DNA from: Acidisphaera sp. S103
GTDB taxonomy: Bacteria; Pseudomonadota; Alphaproteobacteria; Acetobacterales; Acetobacteraceae
Length of the DNA: 64,000 bases
Assembly: GCF_009765975.1 (NCBI RefSeq)
Contig: NZ_LMUJ01000036.1
Coordinates: 237,975-301,974 of the forward strand
Reading direction: 5' to 3'
Shown here: positions 36,129-44,209 of the stretch, piece after piece
How the letters are laid out: every line of letters begins with the position of its first letter
Position numbering within the stretch: position 1 is the stretch's first letter
The notes under the pieces: generated by a model
Told to the model about the DNA's origin: nothing
The model's input: only the letters and a program-made list of their open reading frames with translations
The model's database searches: none
Translations under genes and position numbers: made by a program

Positions 36129-37532
36129 TCACCCGGCCAGGGCGGTCGACATCGACGGGCGCTTGTTTCGCCATGTCGTGGCTGCCTCGTAGGCGTGGCC
36201 GGCGCGGAAGACCGTTGCGTCAGCGAACGGCTTGCCGACGATCTGCATGCTGACGGGCAGCCCGCCTTCGCCGTAGCCGGTGCAGACGCTGAGCGCCGGC
36301 AGGCCGGTCAGGTTGAACGGCATGGTGAAGCCGGGTTTTTCGAACGTGCCCCATTTCGGCACTTCGGTGATTTTCGGAGCCTCGGCCGGGGCTGACGCGG
36401 TGATCAGGATGTCCAGGTCGGCCATGGCGTCGCGCATTTCCAGACACAGGACGCGGCGGCGGCGCAGGGCCTGCACGTAGGAGGAGGCGGGGATCAGGGC
36501 GCCGAAGGCGAGGCGGTCGCGCATCAGTTCGCCGTAGTCGTTGAAGCGTTCCTTCAGCCAGGGCTCGTGCACGGCGTAGGCCTCGGTGGTCAGGATCACC
36601 CAGCCGGGGGCGTTGTAGTCCATCATCGACGATACTTTGACGTCGCGGATTTCGGCGCCTTGCGAGCGGAAGAGGGTCAGGGCGTCCTCGATGCCCTTCA
36701 GGGTGGCGGGGCTGGCGGGATTGTCTTCTTCGTGGAAGTGGCGGATCACGCCGATGCGCAGGCCTTTGGCGCCTTTGTCCAGGTCGGCGGTGAAGTTGGC
36801 GACGGGGCGGTTGGCGCTGGCGGGGTCGAGCGGGTCGTATCCGGCCATTGCCTGCAGCAGCAGCGCGCAATCCTGCACGGTCCAGGCCAGCGGGCCGGTG
36901 TGGTCGAGGGTCTGCGACAGCGGCAGGACTCCGCGGCGGCTGGCGGTGCCGTAGGTCGGCTTGATGCCGGCGAGGCCGCACAGCGCGGCCGGCCCGCGGA
37001 TCGAGCCGCCGGTGTCCGACCCGGTGCCGCCCATGACCAGCCCGGCCGCCACCGCGGCGCCGGTGCCGGACGACGAACCGGCAGTGAAATGATCGGGGTT
37101 CCAGGGATTGCGGGCGGGCGGCCAGGGCAGGTCGAAGGACGGGCCGCCGATGGCGAATTCATGCGTGGCGAGCTTGCCCATCATGATCGAGCCGGCCTCG
37201 GCCCATTTCTGCACCACCACCGAGTCTTCCGTGGGAACGTTGTGTTCCAGCAGCTTCGAGTGGGCTGTCGTGCGGATGCCGGCGGTGTTGTAAATGTCCT
37301 TGTGGGCGATCGGGATGCCGTCGAGCGGACCTTTGCGGCCGCCGGCCATCATGCGTGCCTCGGCGGCTTTGGCGTCGGCCATGGCGCGTTCTTCGGTGAC
37401 CAGCAGGAAGCTGTGCAGGGTGGGGTCGAGTTTCTTCACGCGATCCAGGCAGGTTCGGGTGAGTTCGACGGGGGACAGCTTCTTGGCGGCGATCAGTTTG
37501 CCGGCCTCGGCGATGGTGAGGAACGGTTCCAT
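36129..37532 (-). CDS. Amidase-signature family amidase
   Basis: The 467-residue enzyme has the Ser-cisSer-Lys triad context: the lysine in GIPIAHKDIYN (about residue 73), the glycine/serine loop AGSSSGTGAAVAAG (about 153) and the nucleophile in GSDTGGSIRGPA (about 178). It hydrolyses a carboxamide, releasing ammonia or an amine. Its ATG overlaps by a few bases the stop of a small AtzG/GatC-like gene, which is the arrangement seen for AtzE-AtzG, where the small protein steadies the amidase. It ends the Dpp-type operon, so its substrate is likely imported by that transporter. Confidence 0.92.
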   Translation of the reverse strand: MEPFLTIAEAGKLIAAKKLSPVELTRTCLDRVKKLDPTLHSFLLVTEERAMADAKAAEARMMAGGRKGPLDGIPIAHKDIYNTAGIRTTAHSKLLEHNVPTEDSVVVQKWAEAGSIMMGKLATHEFAIGGPSFDLPWPPARNPWNPDHFTAGSSSGTGAAVAAGLVMGGTGSDTGGSIRGPAALCGLAGIKPTYGTASRRGVLPLSQTLDHTGPLAWTVQDCALLLQAMAGYDPLDPASANRPVANFTADLDKGAKGLRIGVIRHFHEEDNPASPATLKGIEDALTLFRSQGAEIRDVKVSSMMDYNAPGWVILTTEAYAVHEPWLKERFNDYGELMRDRLAFGALIPASSYVQALRRRRVLCLEMRDAMADLDILITASAPAEAPKITEVPKWGTFEKPGFTMPFNLTGLPALSVCTGYGEGGLPVSMQIVGKPFADATVFRAGHAYEAATTWRNKRPSMSTALAG

Positions 37533-37708
37533 CAGCGGACCTCCGGCTGGAAGATGTGCGCGGGTTCGGCTTCCCTCGGCAGGGGCGGGGTGGCGCGGGC
37601 GATCATGGCCTGGAACGTCGGATAGAACGCGAACAGGGTGGCTTTCTGGTCGTCGGTCAGTGTCAGGCCTGTCCGATCGACCAGCGTGCTGAATTCTTTT
37701 TTGTCCAT
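37532..37708 (-). CDS. AtzG-like (DUF4089) small amidase partner
   Basis: ATG 37708 gives a 58-residue protein starting MDKKEFSTLVDRTGLTLTDD and ending EPAHIFQPEVR. Its size, helical first half and C-terminal acidic/Pro-Phe-Pro tail match the AtzG/DUF4089 type, which is distantly like the GatC subunit of amidotransferases and binds the amidase AtzE. The stop overlaps the amidase start (ATGA), so the two are translated together. The family call is from memory of the pattern and is moderate in confidence; the physical coupling to the amidase gene is certain. Confidence 0.7.
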   Translation of the reverse strand: MDKKEFSTLVDRTGLTLTDDQKATLFAFYPTFQAMIARATPPLPREAEPAHIFQPEVR

Positions 37709-37748
37709 GTTGTGTCGTCCCCTTTTTGTCCGTGCGGTCCGTGCGTGG

Positions 37749-37776
37749 ATGGCCGGGACAGGCCCGGCCATGACGG
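37749..37776. repeat. REP-like palindrome copy 4
   Basis: ATGGCCGGG and CCCGGCCAT on a four-base loop, followed by GACGG. It lies in the 77-base gap between the dppD-like gene and the AtzG-like gene, inside what otherwise looks like one operon, so it may lower transcription into, or stabilise RNA of, the amidase part. Confidence 0.7.
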
Positions 37777-37785
37777 CTAAGCCGT

Positions 37786-38766
37786 CTACGCGTCAGCCAT
37801 TTCCTTTGCCCGTACGCAGCGGGCGGTTGCTCCGGTTTCTGTCGTTACCGTCGGGATGTCGCCTTGGCGACAGGCGTCGGCGGCGTAGCGGCAGCGCGGC
37901 GCGAAGGCACATCCGGGTGGCAGTTCAGCCAGGTTGGGTGGGCTGCCCGAAATCGTCTCCAGCGCGCGTCCCCGCATGCCACCATGGACGGTGGAGGACA
38001 GCAAGCCCTGGGTGTAGGGATGCATGGGATGACGCATCACCTGGCGGGTGGTTCCGGTTTCGACGAAGCGGCCGGCATACATCACCGCGATGCGGTCGGA
38101 GATTTCCGCCGCGGCGCCGACATCGTGGGTGACGAAGACGATCGCCATGCCGAGTTCTTCCTGAAGTTGGCGCAGCAGCAGGAGAATTTGGATCTGCACG
38201 GTGACGTCCAGCGCCGTTGTGGGTTCGTCGGCCAGCAGGACGCTGGGTTTGCAGGCCAGGGCCAGTGCGATCATGGCGCGTTGGCGCATGCCGCCGGACA
38301 TTTCGTGCGGGAAATTTTTCAGGCGGCGTTCGGCGGAGGGGATTTTGACTTGTTCGAGGAGGCCGAGGGCGCGTTTCATGGCGGTGCGGTTGTCGCAGCC
38401 TTCGTGCTGGACGATGGTTTCGGCGATTTGTTCGCCGATCGTATAGACCGGGTCGAGGGCGGCCATCGGTTCCTGGAAGATCATCGAGACGGCGCCGCCT
38501 CGCAGTTTCGCCAACGCCGTTGCCGGCAGGCCGAGGATTTCCTGGCCGTTCAGCCAGACTTTTCCGGTTACGCCGGCGTAGGCGGGCAGCAGGCCCATCA
38601 GGGCTTTGAGGCTGACGCTTTTGCCGGAGCCGGATTCGCCGAGGATCGTCAGGGTTTCTCCGGCTTGCAGGGCGAAATCGACGCCGTTGACGGCGGCGAC
38701 ATTGGTGTTGCGGCGGGTGAAGCGGACTGTCAGGTCCTCGACGCGCAGGACGGGGTCGTTAGGCAT
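37786..38766 (-). CDS. Peptide/opine-type ABC transporter ATPase (DppD-like)
   Basis: ATG 38766 gives a 326-residue protein starting MPNDPVLRVEDLTVRFTRRN. Walker A is GESGSGKS (about residue 40), the signature is MSGGMRQRAMIALALAC and Walker B VLLADEPTTALDV. The C-terminal oligopeptide-ABC domain carries the cysteine cluster around PPGCAFAPRCRYAADAC, which in this family can bind an iron-sulfur cluster. It energises the transporter formed by the DppB/DppC-like permeases upstream. Its start overlaps the end of the DppF-like gene by eight bases. Confidence 0.94.
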   Translation of the reverse strand: MPNDPVLRVEDLTVRFTRRNTNVAAVNGVDFALQAGETLTILGESGSGKSVSLKALMGLLPAYAGVTGKVWLNGQEILGLPATALAKLRGGAVSMIFQEPMAALDPVYTIGEQIAETIVQHEGCDNRTAMKRALGLLEQVKIPSAERRLKNFPHEMSGGMRQRAMIALALACKPSVLLADEPTTALDVTVQIQILLLLRQLQEELGMAIVFVTHDVGAAAEISDRIAVMYAGRFVETGTTRQVMRHPMHPYTQGLLSSTVHGGMRGRALETISGSPPNLAELPPGCAFAPRCRYAADACRQGDIPTVTTETGATARCVRAKEMADA

Positions 38767-39799
38767 GATACACCTGGGCTTCGGGGATGTGGCATGCCAC
38801 GACATGTGTTGGGGCGGCGGCTTCAAAGGGTGCGGCCAGTGGCGGTGTTGTTGCGGCACAGCGCGGTTGGGCGAAGGCGCAGCGGGTGCGGAAGCGGCAG
38901 CCGGAGGGTGGGTTGATTGGGTTGGGTGGGTCGCCGGTCAGCGGCATTTCCGTGGTGCGGCGATCGGGGTCCAGGGTTGGTTTCGAGGCGAACAATGCAC
39001 GCGTGTAGGGATGGCGCGGGTGGCGGTAGATGGATTCCACGGGGCCGGCCTCGACGACGCGGCCGAGATACATGACCATGACCCGGTCGCTCATGTATTC
39101 GACGACGTTCAGGTCGTGGCTGATGAAAAGATAAGTCAGATTCAGGCTTTGCTTGAGGTCGCTCAGCAGGTTCAGGACCTGGGCCTCGACGGATTTGTCC
39201 AGGGCGGCGACGGCTTCATCCAGGATCACCATGCGTGGTTCCAGCGCGAGGGCCCTGGCGATGTTTACGCGTTGGCGTTGGCCGCCGGACAGTTCGTGTG
39301 GGTATCTACGAGCGTATTGGCGCGGATTCAGTCCAACCCTCGACAGCAGATTTTCCGCTCGGTCGTACGCTGATTTGCGGCCAAGGCCGTGCATGCGCGG
39401 GGCGTAGGCGATGCTTTCAGCCATCGTCATGCGTGGGTTCAGTGACGAGTAGCTGTCCTGGAACACCATCTGCATCTGCCGGCGCATGTCGTTGACGGTG
39501 ATACCATGCCGGTCGCCCACCGGATCGCCGTCGAAGATCACCGACCCGGCGTCAGGTTCCATCAGGCGCATCAGCAGGCGGGCGGTGGTGGATTTGCCGC
39601 AGCCGGATTCACCGACGATGCCGAGCGTTTCACCTTTGCGGACGGAGAATGATACGTCGTCGACGGCTTGTACTGTTGCCACCTGACGGTTCAGCAGGCC
39701 GCCTCGGACGGGGAAGTGTTTTTTCAGGTTTTCGACGACCAGCAGGGGCTGGGCGGGGCCGCCTCGGTCACGCGGGTCCAGTTCCAGAGCGGCACTCAT
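38759..39799 (-). CDS. Peptide-type ABC transporter ATPase (DppF-like)
   Basis: ATG 39799 overlaps the stop of the permease gene (ATGA). The 346-residue protein has Walker A GESGCGKST (about residue 57), the signature ELSGGQRQRVNIARAL, Walker B MVILDEAVAALD (with Ala-Val-Ala where Pro-Thr-Ser is usual) and the oligopeptide-ABC C-terminus with PPSGCRFRTRCAFAQPRC. The frame is open well upstream of this ATG, but that part is antisense-like. With DppD it forms the ATPase pair of the importer. Confidence 0.94.
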   Translation of the reverse strand: MSAALELDPRDRGGPAQPLLVVENLKKHFPVRGGLLNRQVATVQAVDDVSFSVRKGETLGIVGESGCGKSTTARLLMRLMEPDAGSVIFDGDPVGDRHGITVNDMRRQMQMVFQDSYSSLNPRMTMAESIAYAPRMHGLGRKSAYDRAENLLSRVGLNPRQYARRYPHELSGGQRQRVNIARALALEPRMVILDEAVAALDKSVEAQVLNLLSDLKQSLNLTYLFISHDLNVVEYMSDRVMVMYLGRVVEAGPVESIYRHPRHPYTRALFASKPTLDPDRRTTEMPLTGDPPNPINPPSGCRFRTRCAFAQPRCAATTPPLAAPFEAAAPTHVVACHIPEAQVYHA

Positions 39800-40701
39800 T
39801 TGTTGAGCCTTACATCCATTGCGCCACGGACTCCGTCGCTCATGAGGTTGAAACACATCGAGGTCACGAAAATCATCAGCCCGGGTAGGGCGGCGACGTA
39901 GGGCTGCACGTAGATCGCCTGGCGTAGCGAATTCAGCATCAGGCCCCATTCCGCCTGCGGTGGCGTCACGCCAAGGCCGAGGAAGGACAGGCCGGCGGAC
40001 AGGATGATGGAGACGCTGATCAGGCTGGTGGCGTAGACCATGATGGGACCGAGCACGTTCGCCAGCACGTGGTATCGTATGATTTGTAATGTGGTTGTGC
40101 CCGATGCGCGTGCGGCCTCGACGAAATCGAGGTTGCGGGCCTGTGTCGTTACGGTTTCCGACACGCGTACCATGGGCGGAATGAACACGACGGCGAGGGC
40201 GATGATGGAGTTGGACAGGCCGTTGCCGAGCAGGCCGCAGATGGCGATTGCCAGCAGGATGGATGGGAAGGCGTAGAACACATCCATCGTTCGCATGATC
40301 AGTGTGCCGGTCCAGCCGCCGGCGTAGCCTGCCAGGATGCCCAGGAAGCCACCGACGATCAGGGAGATCGTCACCGGCAGGATGGCGGCGAGCAGCGACA
40401 GGCGGCCTCCGTAACAAAGCCGGGTCCACAGGTCGCGTCCGGTTTCATCTGTACCGAGCCAGTGGCCTGGGGTGCCGATTGGTTTCAAACGGGTCAATAC
40501 GCTGCCGACATAGGGGTCGTAATGGGTGACCAATGGCGCGCCCAGGGTGATGAACAGGATGGCGGCCAGCAGCAGGGAGACTGCCATGGTGGTTTTGTCG
40601 CGCAGCAGGCGTTGGCCGACTGATTTCCAATATCCCGGCGGGGGCGCGGCGGGGGCTTCCGCCCTCGATACGAGTTGGGTTTGCAGCGTGATGTCCGACA
40701 T
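39796..40701 (-). CDS. Peptide-type ABC transporter permease (DppC-like)
   Basis: ATG 40701 gives a 301-residue protein starting MSDITLQTQLVSRAEAPAAP, with the DppC-type N-terminal domain, first segment MAVSLLLAAILFITLGAPLV, the family motif HWLGTDETGRDLWTRLCYGG and the EAA loop FVEAARASGTTTLQIIRYHV near residue 200. It pairs with the DppB-like permease 14 bases upstream to form the channel. The sequence suggests an importer of peptides or similar polar amides. A longer in-frame extension up to 41448 is a shadow of the DppB gene. Confidence 0.94.
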   Translation of the reverse strand: MSDITLQTQLVSRAEAPAAPPPGYWKSVGQRLLRDKTTMAVSLLLAAILFITLGAPLVTHYDPYVGSVLTRLKPIGTPGHWLGTDETGRDLWTRLCYGGRLSLLAAILPVTISLIVGGFLGILAGYAGGWTGTLIMRTMDVFYAFPSILLAIAICGLLGNGLSNSIIALAVVFIPPMVRVSETVTTQARNLDFVEAARASGTTTLQIIRYHVLANVLGPIMVYATSLISVSIILSAGLSFLGLGVTPPQAEWGLMLNSLRQAIYVQPYVAALPGLMIFVTSMCFNLMSDGVRGAMDVRLNK

Positions 40702-40715
40702 GTCGGATTCCTTGT

Positions 40716-41654
40716 TCAACGGCGGATGCGTGGGTCGATCGCCGCCTGGGCGATATCGACCAGCAGGTTGAGCAGGACGAAAAATGTCGCCAGCACCAGG
40801 ATCGTTGCTTGGAGTACCGGGATGTCGCGGCGGAAGATCGCCAGGTTCAGCAGGTTGCCGGAACCGGGCCAGTTGAACACTGTCTCTACCAGGATCGACC
40901 CGCCCAGCAGGTAGCCGAATTGCAGGCCCATCAGGGCCAGAATCGGCGGGGCGGCGTTCTTGGCGATGTGGCGGATCACCGGCCAGCGGGTCAGGCCTTT
41001 CGCGGACAGGGCGCCGACGAAATCCTGGCCGAGGATGTCCAGCACGGTTGCCCTCACCAGGCGGCCGATGACGCCCATAGGGATTAGCGACAGGGTGACG
41101 ACGGGGAGGACGAGGTATTGCAGCCGGTCGTAGAGTGGCAGCGAGTCGTCGCCCATGCCTTGGGCGGGCAGCCAGTCGTGCAGGACGGCGCACAGCAGCA
41201 CCAGGACGATGGCGCACCAGTAGTGCGGCAGGGAGACGCCGATGGTGGCGATGGCGGAGAACAGCTTGTCCGGCCAGCGGCCGTGATACAGCGCCGAGAC
41301 CATGCCGCAGAAGATACCCATGGAAAAACCGAGCGCGGCGCCGAGGATGGCGAGGACGAAGGTGTTTTGCAGGGCCTCGACGAGTTGGCCCCAGACCGGC
41401 GTGGCGTTGAACACCGAGAGGCCGAAATTGCCGTGCAGGGCGCGCCACAGCCAGAGGGTGTACTGGATGTAAAGCGGTTTATCGAAGCCGAAGGCGGCTT
41501 TCATCTGGGCGATGACCTCGGGGGAGGCCTCGGGCGGCATCAGCATGTCGATGGGGTTGCCGGGCACGATGTGGACCAGGCCGAAGACGACGAGAGACAC
41601 ACCGAGCAGGATGGGGATAGCCTGGAGGAGGCGGCGGATGGCGAAGATGAGCAT
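40716..41654 (-). CDS. Peptide-type ABC transporter permease (DppB-like)
   Basis: The 312-residue protein begins MLIFAIRRLLQAIPILLGVS, the classic first helix of DppB, followed by VFGLVHIVPGNPIDML and the EAA-like loop FVGALSAKGLTRWPVIRHIA near residue 205. It is the first gene of the minus-strand operon B-C-F-D-AtzG-amidase. Its start faces the cysteine hydrolase and two binding proteins on the other strand with 181 bases between, so both arms probably share control and one substrate. Confidence 0.94.
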   Translation of the reverse strand: MLIFAIRRLLQAIPILLGVSLVVFGLVHIVPGNPIDMLMPPEASPEVIAQMKAAFGFDKPLYIQYTLWLWRALHGNFGLSVFNATPVWGQLVEALQNTFVLAILGAALGFSMGIFCGMVSALYHGRWPDKLFSAIATIGVSLPHYWCAIVLVLLCAVLHDWLPAQGMGDDSLPLYDRLQYLVLPVVTLSLIPMGVIGRLVRATVLDILGQDFVGALSAKGLTRWPVIRHIAKNAAPPILALMGLQFGYLLGGSILVETVFNWPGSGNLLNLAIFRRDIPVLQATILVLATFFVLLNLLVDIAQAAIDPRIRR

Positions 41655-41835
41655 GCGGTCTGGTTTCTCCGTATGCGGCGATGCTGCGATGCAGCAATTC
41701 CGATGAGTCCTAGCACAGTGGTTATGGCTGTCCAGGGGGCTGTTGGATATTTTATGTGCTGTTGCATTTATTGGGTCAATTTCTTAGCTTCACGCCGCTT
41801 TGTTGGATGTTTGTTAGGCATTTCTGGAGGTCGTC
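41655..41835. promoter_or_regulatory. Divergent promoter gap of transporter and hydrolase operons
   Basis: 181 bases, clearly AT-richer than the genes around it (for example TTGGATATTTTATGTGCTGT near 41741). It must hold the promoters for both arms. I cannot place boxes or an operator with confidence. Confidence 0.45.
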
Positions 41836-42546
41836 ATGCATGCAAGTCGCGTCTATCCATCTGTTGTTGAGCGTGTTGAGCAGCGAAGAGGCGGATTGCG
41901 GGTGTTTGATCGCCTCGATTCCAGGCGGACTGCCCATATTGTGGTCGATCTACAAAACGGCTTCATGGCGCCCGGCGCGGTCGCCGAAATCCCCGTTGCC
42001 CGGGATATCGTGCCCGCGGTGAACCGGATCAGCGCGACGTTGCGCGAGGCCGGTGGGCTGGTGGTCTACATCCAGAACACGTTCGATGAGATCGCGGTGC
42101 GGACCTGGTCCACGTTCTTCGACCATTTCTGCTCCCCTGCCCGCCGGCAGTTGATGATCGAGGCCTTTACCCCAGGGGCCGAGGGTCACGCGCTGTGGGC
42201 CGGCCTGGATGTGCGGGCGGAGGATCTGAAGGTTCGCAAGCGGCGCTTCGGTGCGTTCGCGCCTGGGGCATCCGATCTGCATGCGATCTTGCAGGCGCGC
42301 GGCGTGGATACGCTGATCGTGACCGGCACCGCGTCGCAGGTGTGCTGCGAGTCGACGGCTCGGGATGCGATGATGCTGAACTACAAGGTGTTTTTCGTTG
42401 AGGACGGCAATGCGACGTTCAACGATGAGGAGCATAATGCGACGCTGTCGGCGATGGCCCACACGTTCTGTGATGTTATCGATTCGGCGGCGCTGATTGC
42501 GCTGATCAAGCAGGACGCAGCGGTGCCTGAAGTTCGGGTGGCATAG
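41836..42546 (+). CDS. Isochorismatase-like cysteine hydrolase
   Basis: The ATG at 41836 follows TGGAGG. The 236-residue protein has the Asp-Lys-Cys triad of the family: Asp in HIVVDLQNGFMAPG (about residue 38), Lys in KVRKRRFGAFAPG (about 136) and Cys170 in SQVCCESTARDAM. Such enzymes hydrolyse amides and ureides such as N-carbamoylsarcosine, ureidoacrylate, biuret or nicotinamide. The neighbours are a peptide-type ABC transporter and an amidase with an AtzG-like partner, so a two-step breakdown of an imported ureide or amide is plausible. The exact substrate is not readable. Confidence 0.9.
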   Translation: MHASRVYPSVVERVEQRRGGLRVFDRLDSRRTAHIVVDLQNGFMAPGAVAEIPVARDIVPAVNRISATLREAGGLVVYIQNTFDEIAVRTWSTFFDHFCSPARRQLMIEAFTPGAEGHALWAGLDVRAEDLKVRKRRFGAFAPGASDLHAILQARGVDTLIVTGTASQVCCESTARDAMMLNYKVFFVEDGNATFNDEEHNATLSAMAHTFCDVIDSAALIALIKQDAAVPEVRVA

Positions 42547-42589
42547 GCTTTGCAGCGTCACGTCGTATCCACACGGATAAGGATGCGGC

Positions 42590-44194
42590 ATGACAGTTTC
42601 GAGACGTGGCCTCCTCGCATCCGCGGCGGGGGCCGCGGTGCTTCCCGCCATTCCCGGACAGGCGGCCAGTCCGCAGGTACTGCGGATCGGCATGACGGCG
42701 TCGGACCTGCCGACCACGCATGGCATTCCGAACAACGGCGGCGAGGGTTTTCGGTTCCTGGGCTACCCGGCGTACGATTCCGTCGTGAACTGGGATTTTA
42801 CCCATACCGACAAGCTGGCGGACATCACGCCGGGCCTGTTCACCGCCTGGCGTATCGACGAGGGTAATCCGCTGCGCTGGACCTGCGATGTGCGGCAGGG
42901 GGTCAAATTCCACGACGGTTCGGATTTCTCCGCGGATTCGGTGATCTTCAATTTCGACCGGATCTTCAACGAGAAATCCCCGCAATACGATGCGCCGGCG
43001 GCGCCGATCGTGCGGGCGACGGTGTCGATGATCGACAGCTACGCGAAGCTGGATGACAAGACGATTCTGATCACGACGAAATATCCGTTCAGTTTCCTGC
43101 CTTACCTGCTGACTCGCATTCTGATCGTCAGTCCGGCGCAGTGGGCGGCGACGGGCAAGAACTGGGCGTCGTTCGCGAAGAACCCGTCGGGGACTGGGCC
43201 GTTCAAGATCACCAAGGTGGTGCTTGGGCAGTATGCCGAGATGTCCCGGAATGATGGGTATTGGGATAAGGGTCGGGTTCCCAAGCTGGACAAAATGATC
43301 GTGTATCCGATGCCGGAGGCGACCACGCGCGTTGCCGCGCTGCGGTCGGGTCAGGTGGATTGGATCGAGGTGCCGCCGCCGGATTCCATACCGTCGCTGA
43401 AGGCAGCGGGCTTGCAGATCAGCCTGTGGCCGTATCCACATACGTATCCCTATGTGCTGAACTGTACCGACAGTTCGCCGTTCAAGGATGTGCGGGTCCG
43501 ACAGGCGATCAACTACGCGGTCGACCGGGAAGGCATGTGCGCGATGCTGAACGGCACCGCCAAGCCGGCCATGGGATTGTATCCGCCGGACGATCCGCTG
43601 TTCGGCACGCCGGAGAACCATTACAAATACGATCCGGCGAAAGCGAAGGCTCTGCTTGCCGCGGCGGGATATGGGCCGGATAAGCCGTTGAAGGCGAAGA
43701 TCATGATCTCGACGTCGGGTTCGGGGCAGATGGTGCCGATCCCGATGAACGAGTTCATGCAGGAAAACTTTAAGGCTGTCGGCATGGACATCGATTTCGA
43801 TGTCGTCGAATGGGGGACGATGCTGGTCGCGGTGCGCAGCGATCCGAAAGCAGCGCAATCGCATGGCGATGACGGGATCAATATCAGCCTGAGCTTTACC
43901 GATCCTTCGTCGATGTTCCGGTATTATGCGAAGGACAGCTACTCACCTATCAACTACAACTGGGGGCACTGGGACAATCAGCCGGCGACCGATCTGTTGA
44001 AAAAAGCCCAGGCTACGTTTGATAAAACCGAGCAGGACAAGTTTCTGGCAGAGGCACATGCGATGGTTGTCGATGGCGGGGCTTGGTTGTTCATCGTCCA
44101 CGACCTGAATCCGCGGGCGATGTCGAAGAAAGTTACCGGGTTCAAGCCGGCGCAGAGCTGGTACCAGGATTTCACCCAGATCAGCATGGCATGA
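42590..44194 (+). CDS. ABC substrate-binding protein, family 5, copy 1
   Basis: The 534-residue protein starts with a twin-arginine signal, MTVSRRGLLASAAGAAVLPA, cut near GQAA. The mature part is a peptide/nickel-type (SBP family 5) binding protein: RWTCDVRQGVKFHDGSDF near residue 100, GTGPFKITKV near 200, DVRVRQAINYAVDREGM near 303 and the C-terminal WLFIVHDLNPRAMSKKV. It should deliver ligand to the DppBCDF-like transporter encoded divergently. The next gene encodes a very similar second copy. Confidence 0.94.
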   Translation: MTVSRRGLLASAAGAAVLPAIPGQAASPQVLRIGMTASDLPTTHGIPNNGGEGFRFLGYPAYDSVVNWDFTHTDKLADITPGLFTAWRIDEGNPLRWTCDVRQGVKFHDGSDFSADSVIFNFDRIFNEKSPQYDAPAAPIVRATVSMIDSYAKLDDKTILITTKYPFSFLPYLLTRILIVSPAQWAATGKNWASFAKNPSGTGPFKITKVVLGQYAEMSRNDGYWDKGRVPKLDKMIVYPMPEATTRVAALRSGQVDWIEVPPPDSIPSLKAAGLQISLWPYPHTYPYVLNCTDSSPFKDVRVRQAINYAVDREGMCAMLNGTAKPAMGLYPPDDPLFGTPENHYKYDPAKAKALLAAAGYGPDKPLKAKIMISTSGSGQMVPIPMNEFMQENFKAVGMDIDFDVVEWGTMLVAVRSDPKAAQSHGDDGINISLSFTDPSSMFRYYAKDSYSPINYNWGHWDNQPATDLLKKAQATFDKTEQDKFLAEAHAMVVDGGAWLFIVHDLNPRAMSKKVTGFKPAQSWYQDFTQISMA

Positions 44195-44209
44195 GAGGCT
44201 AACAACAGA

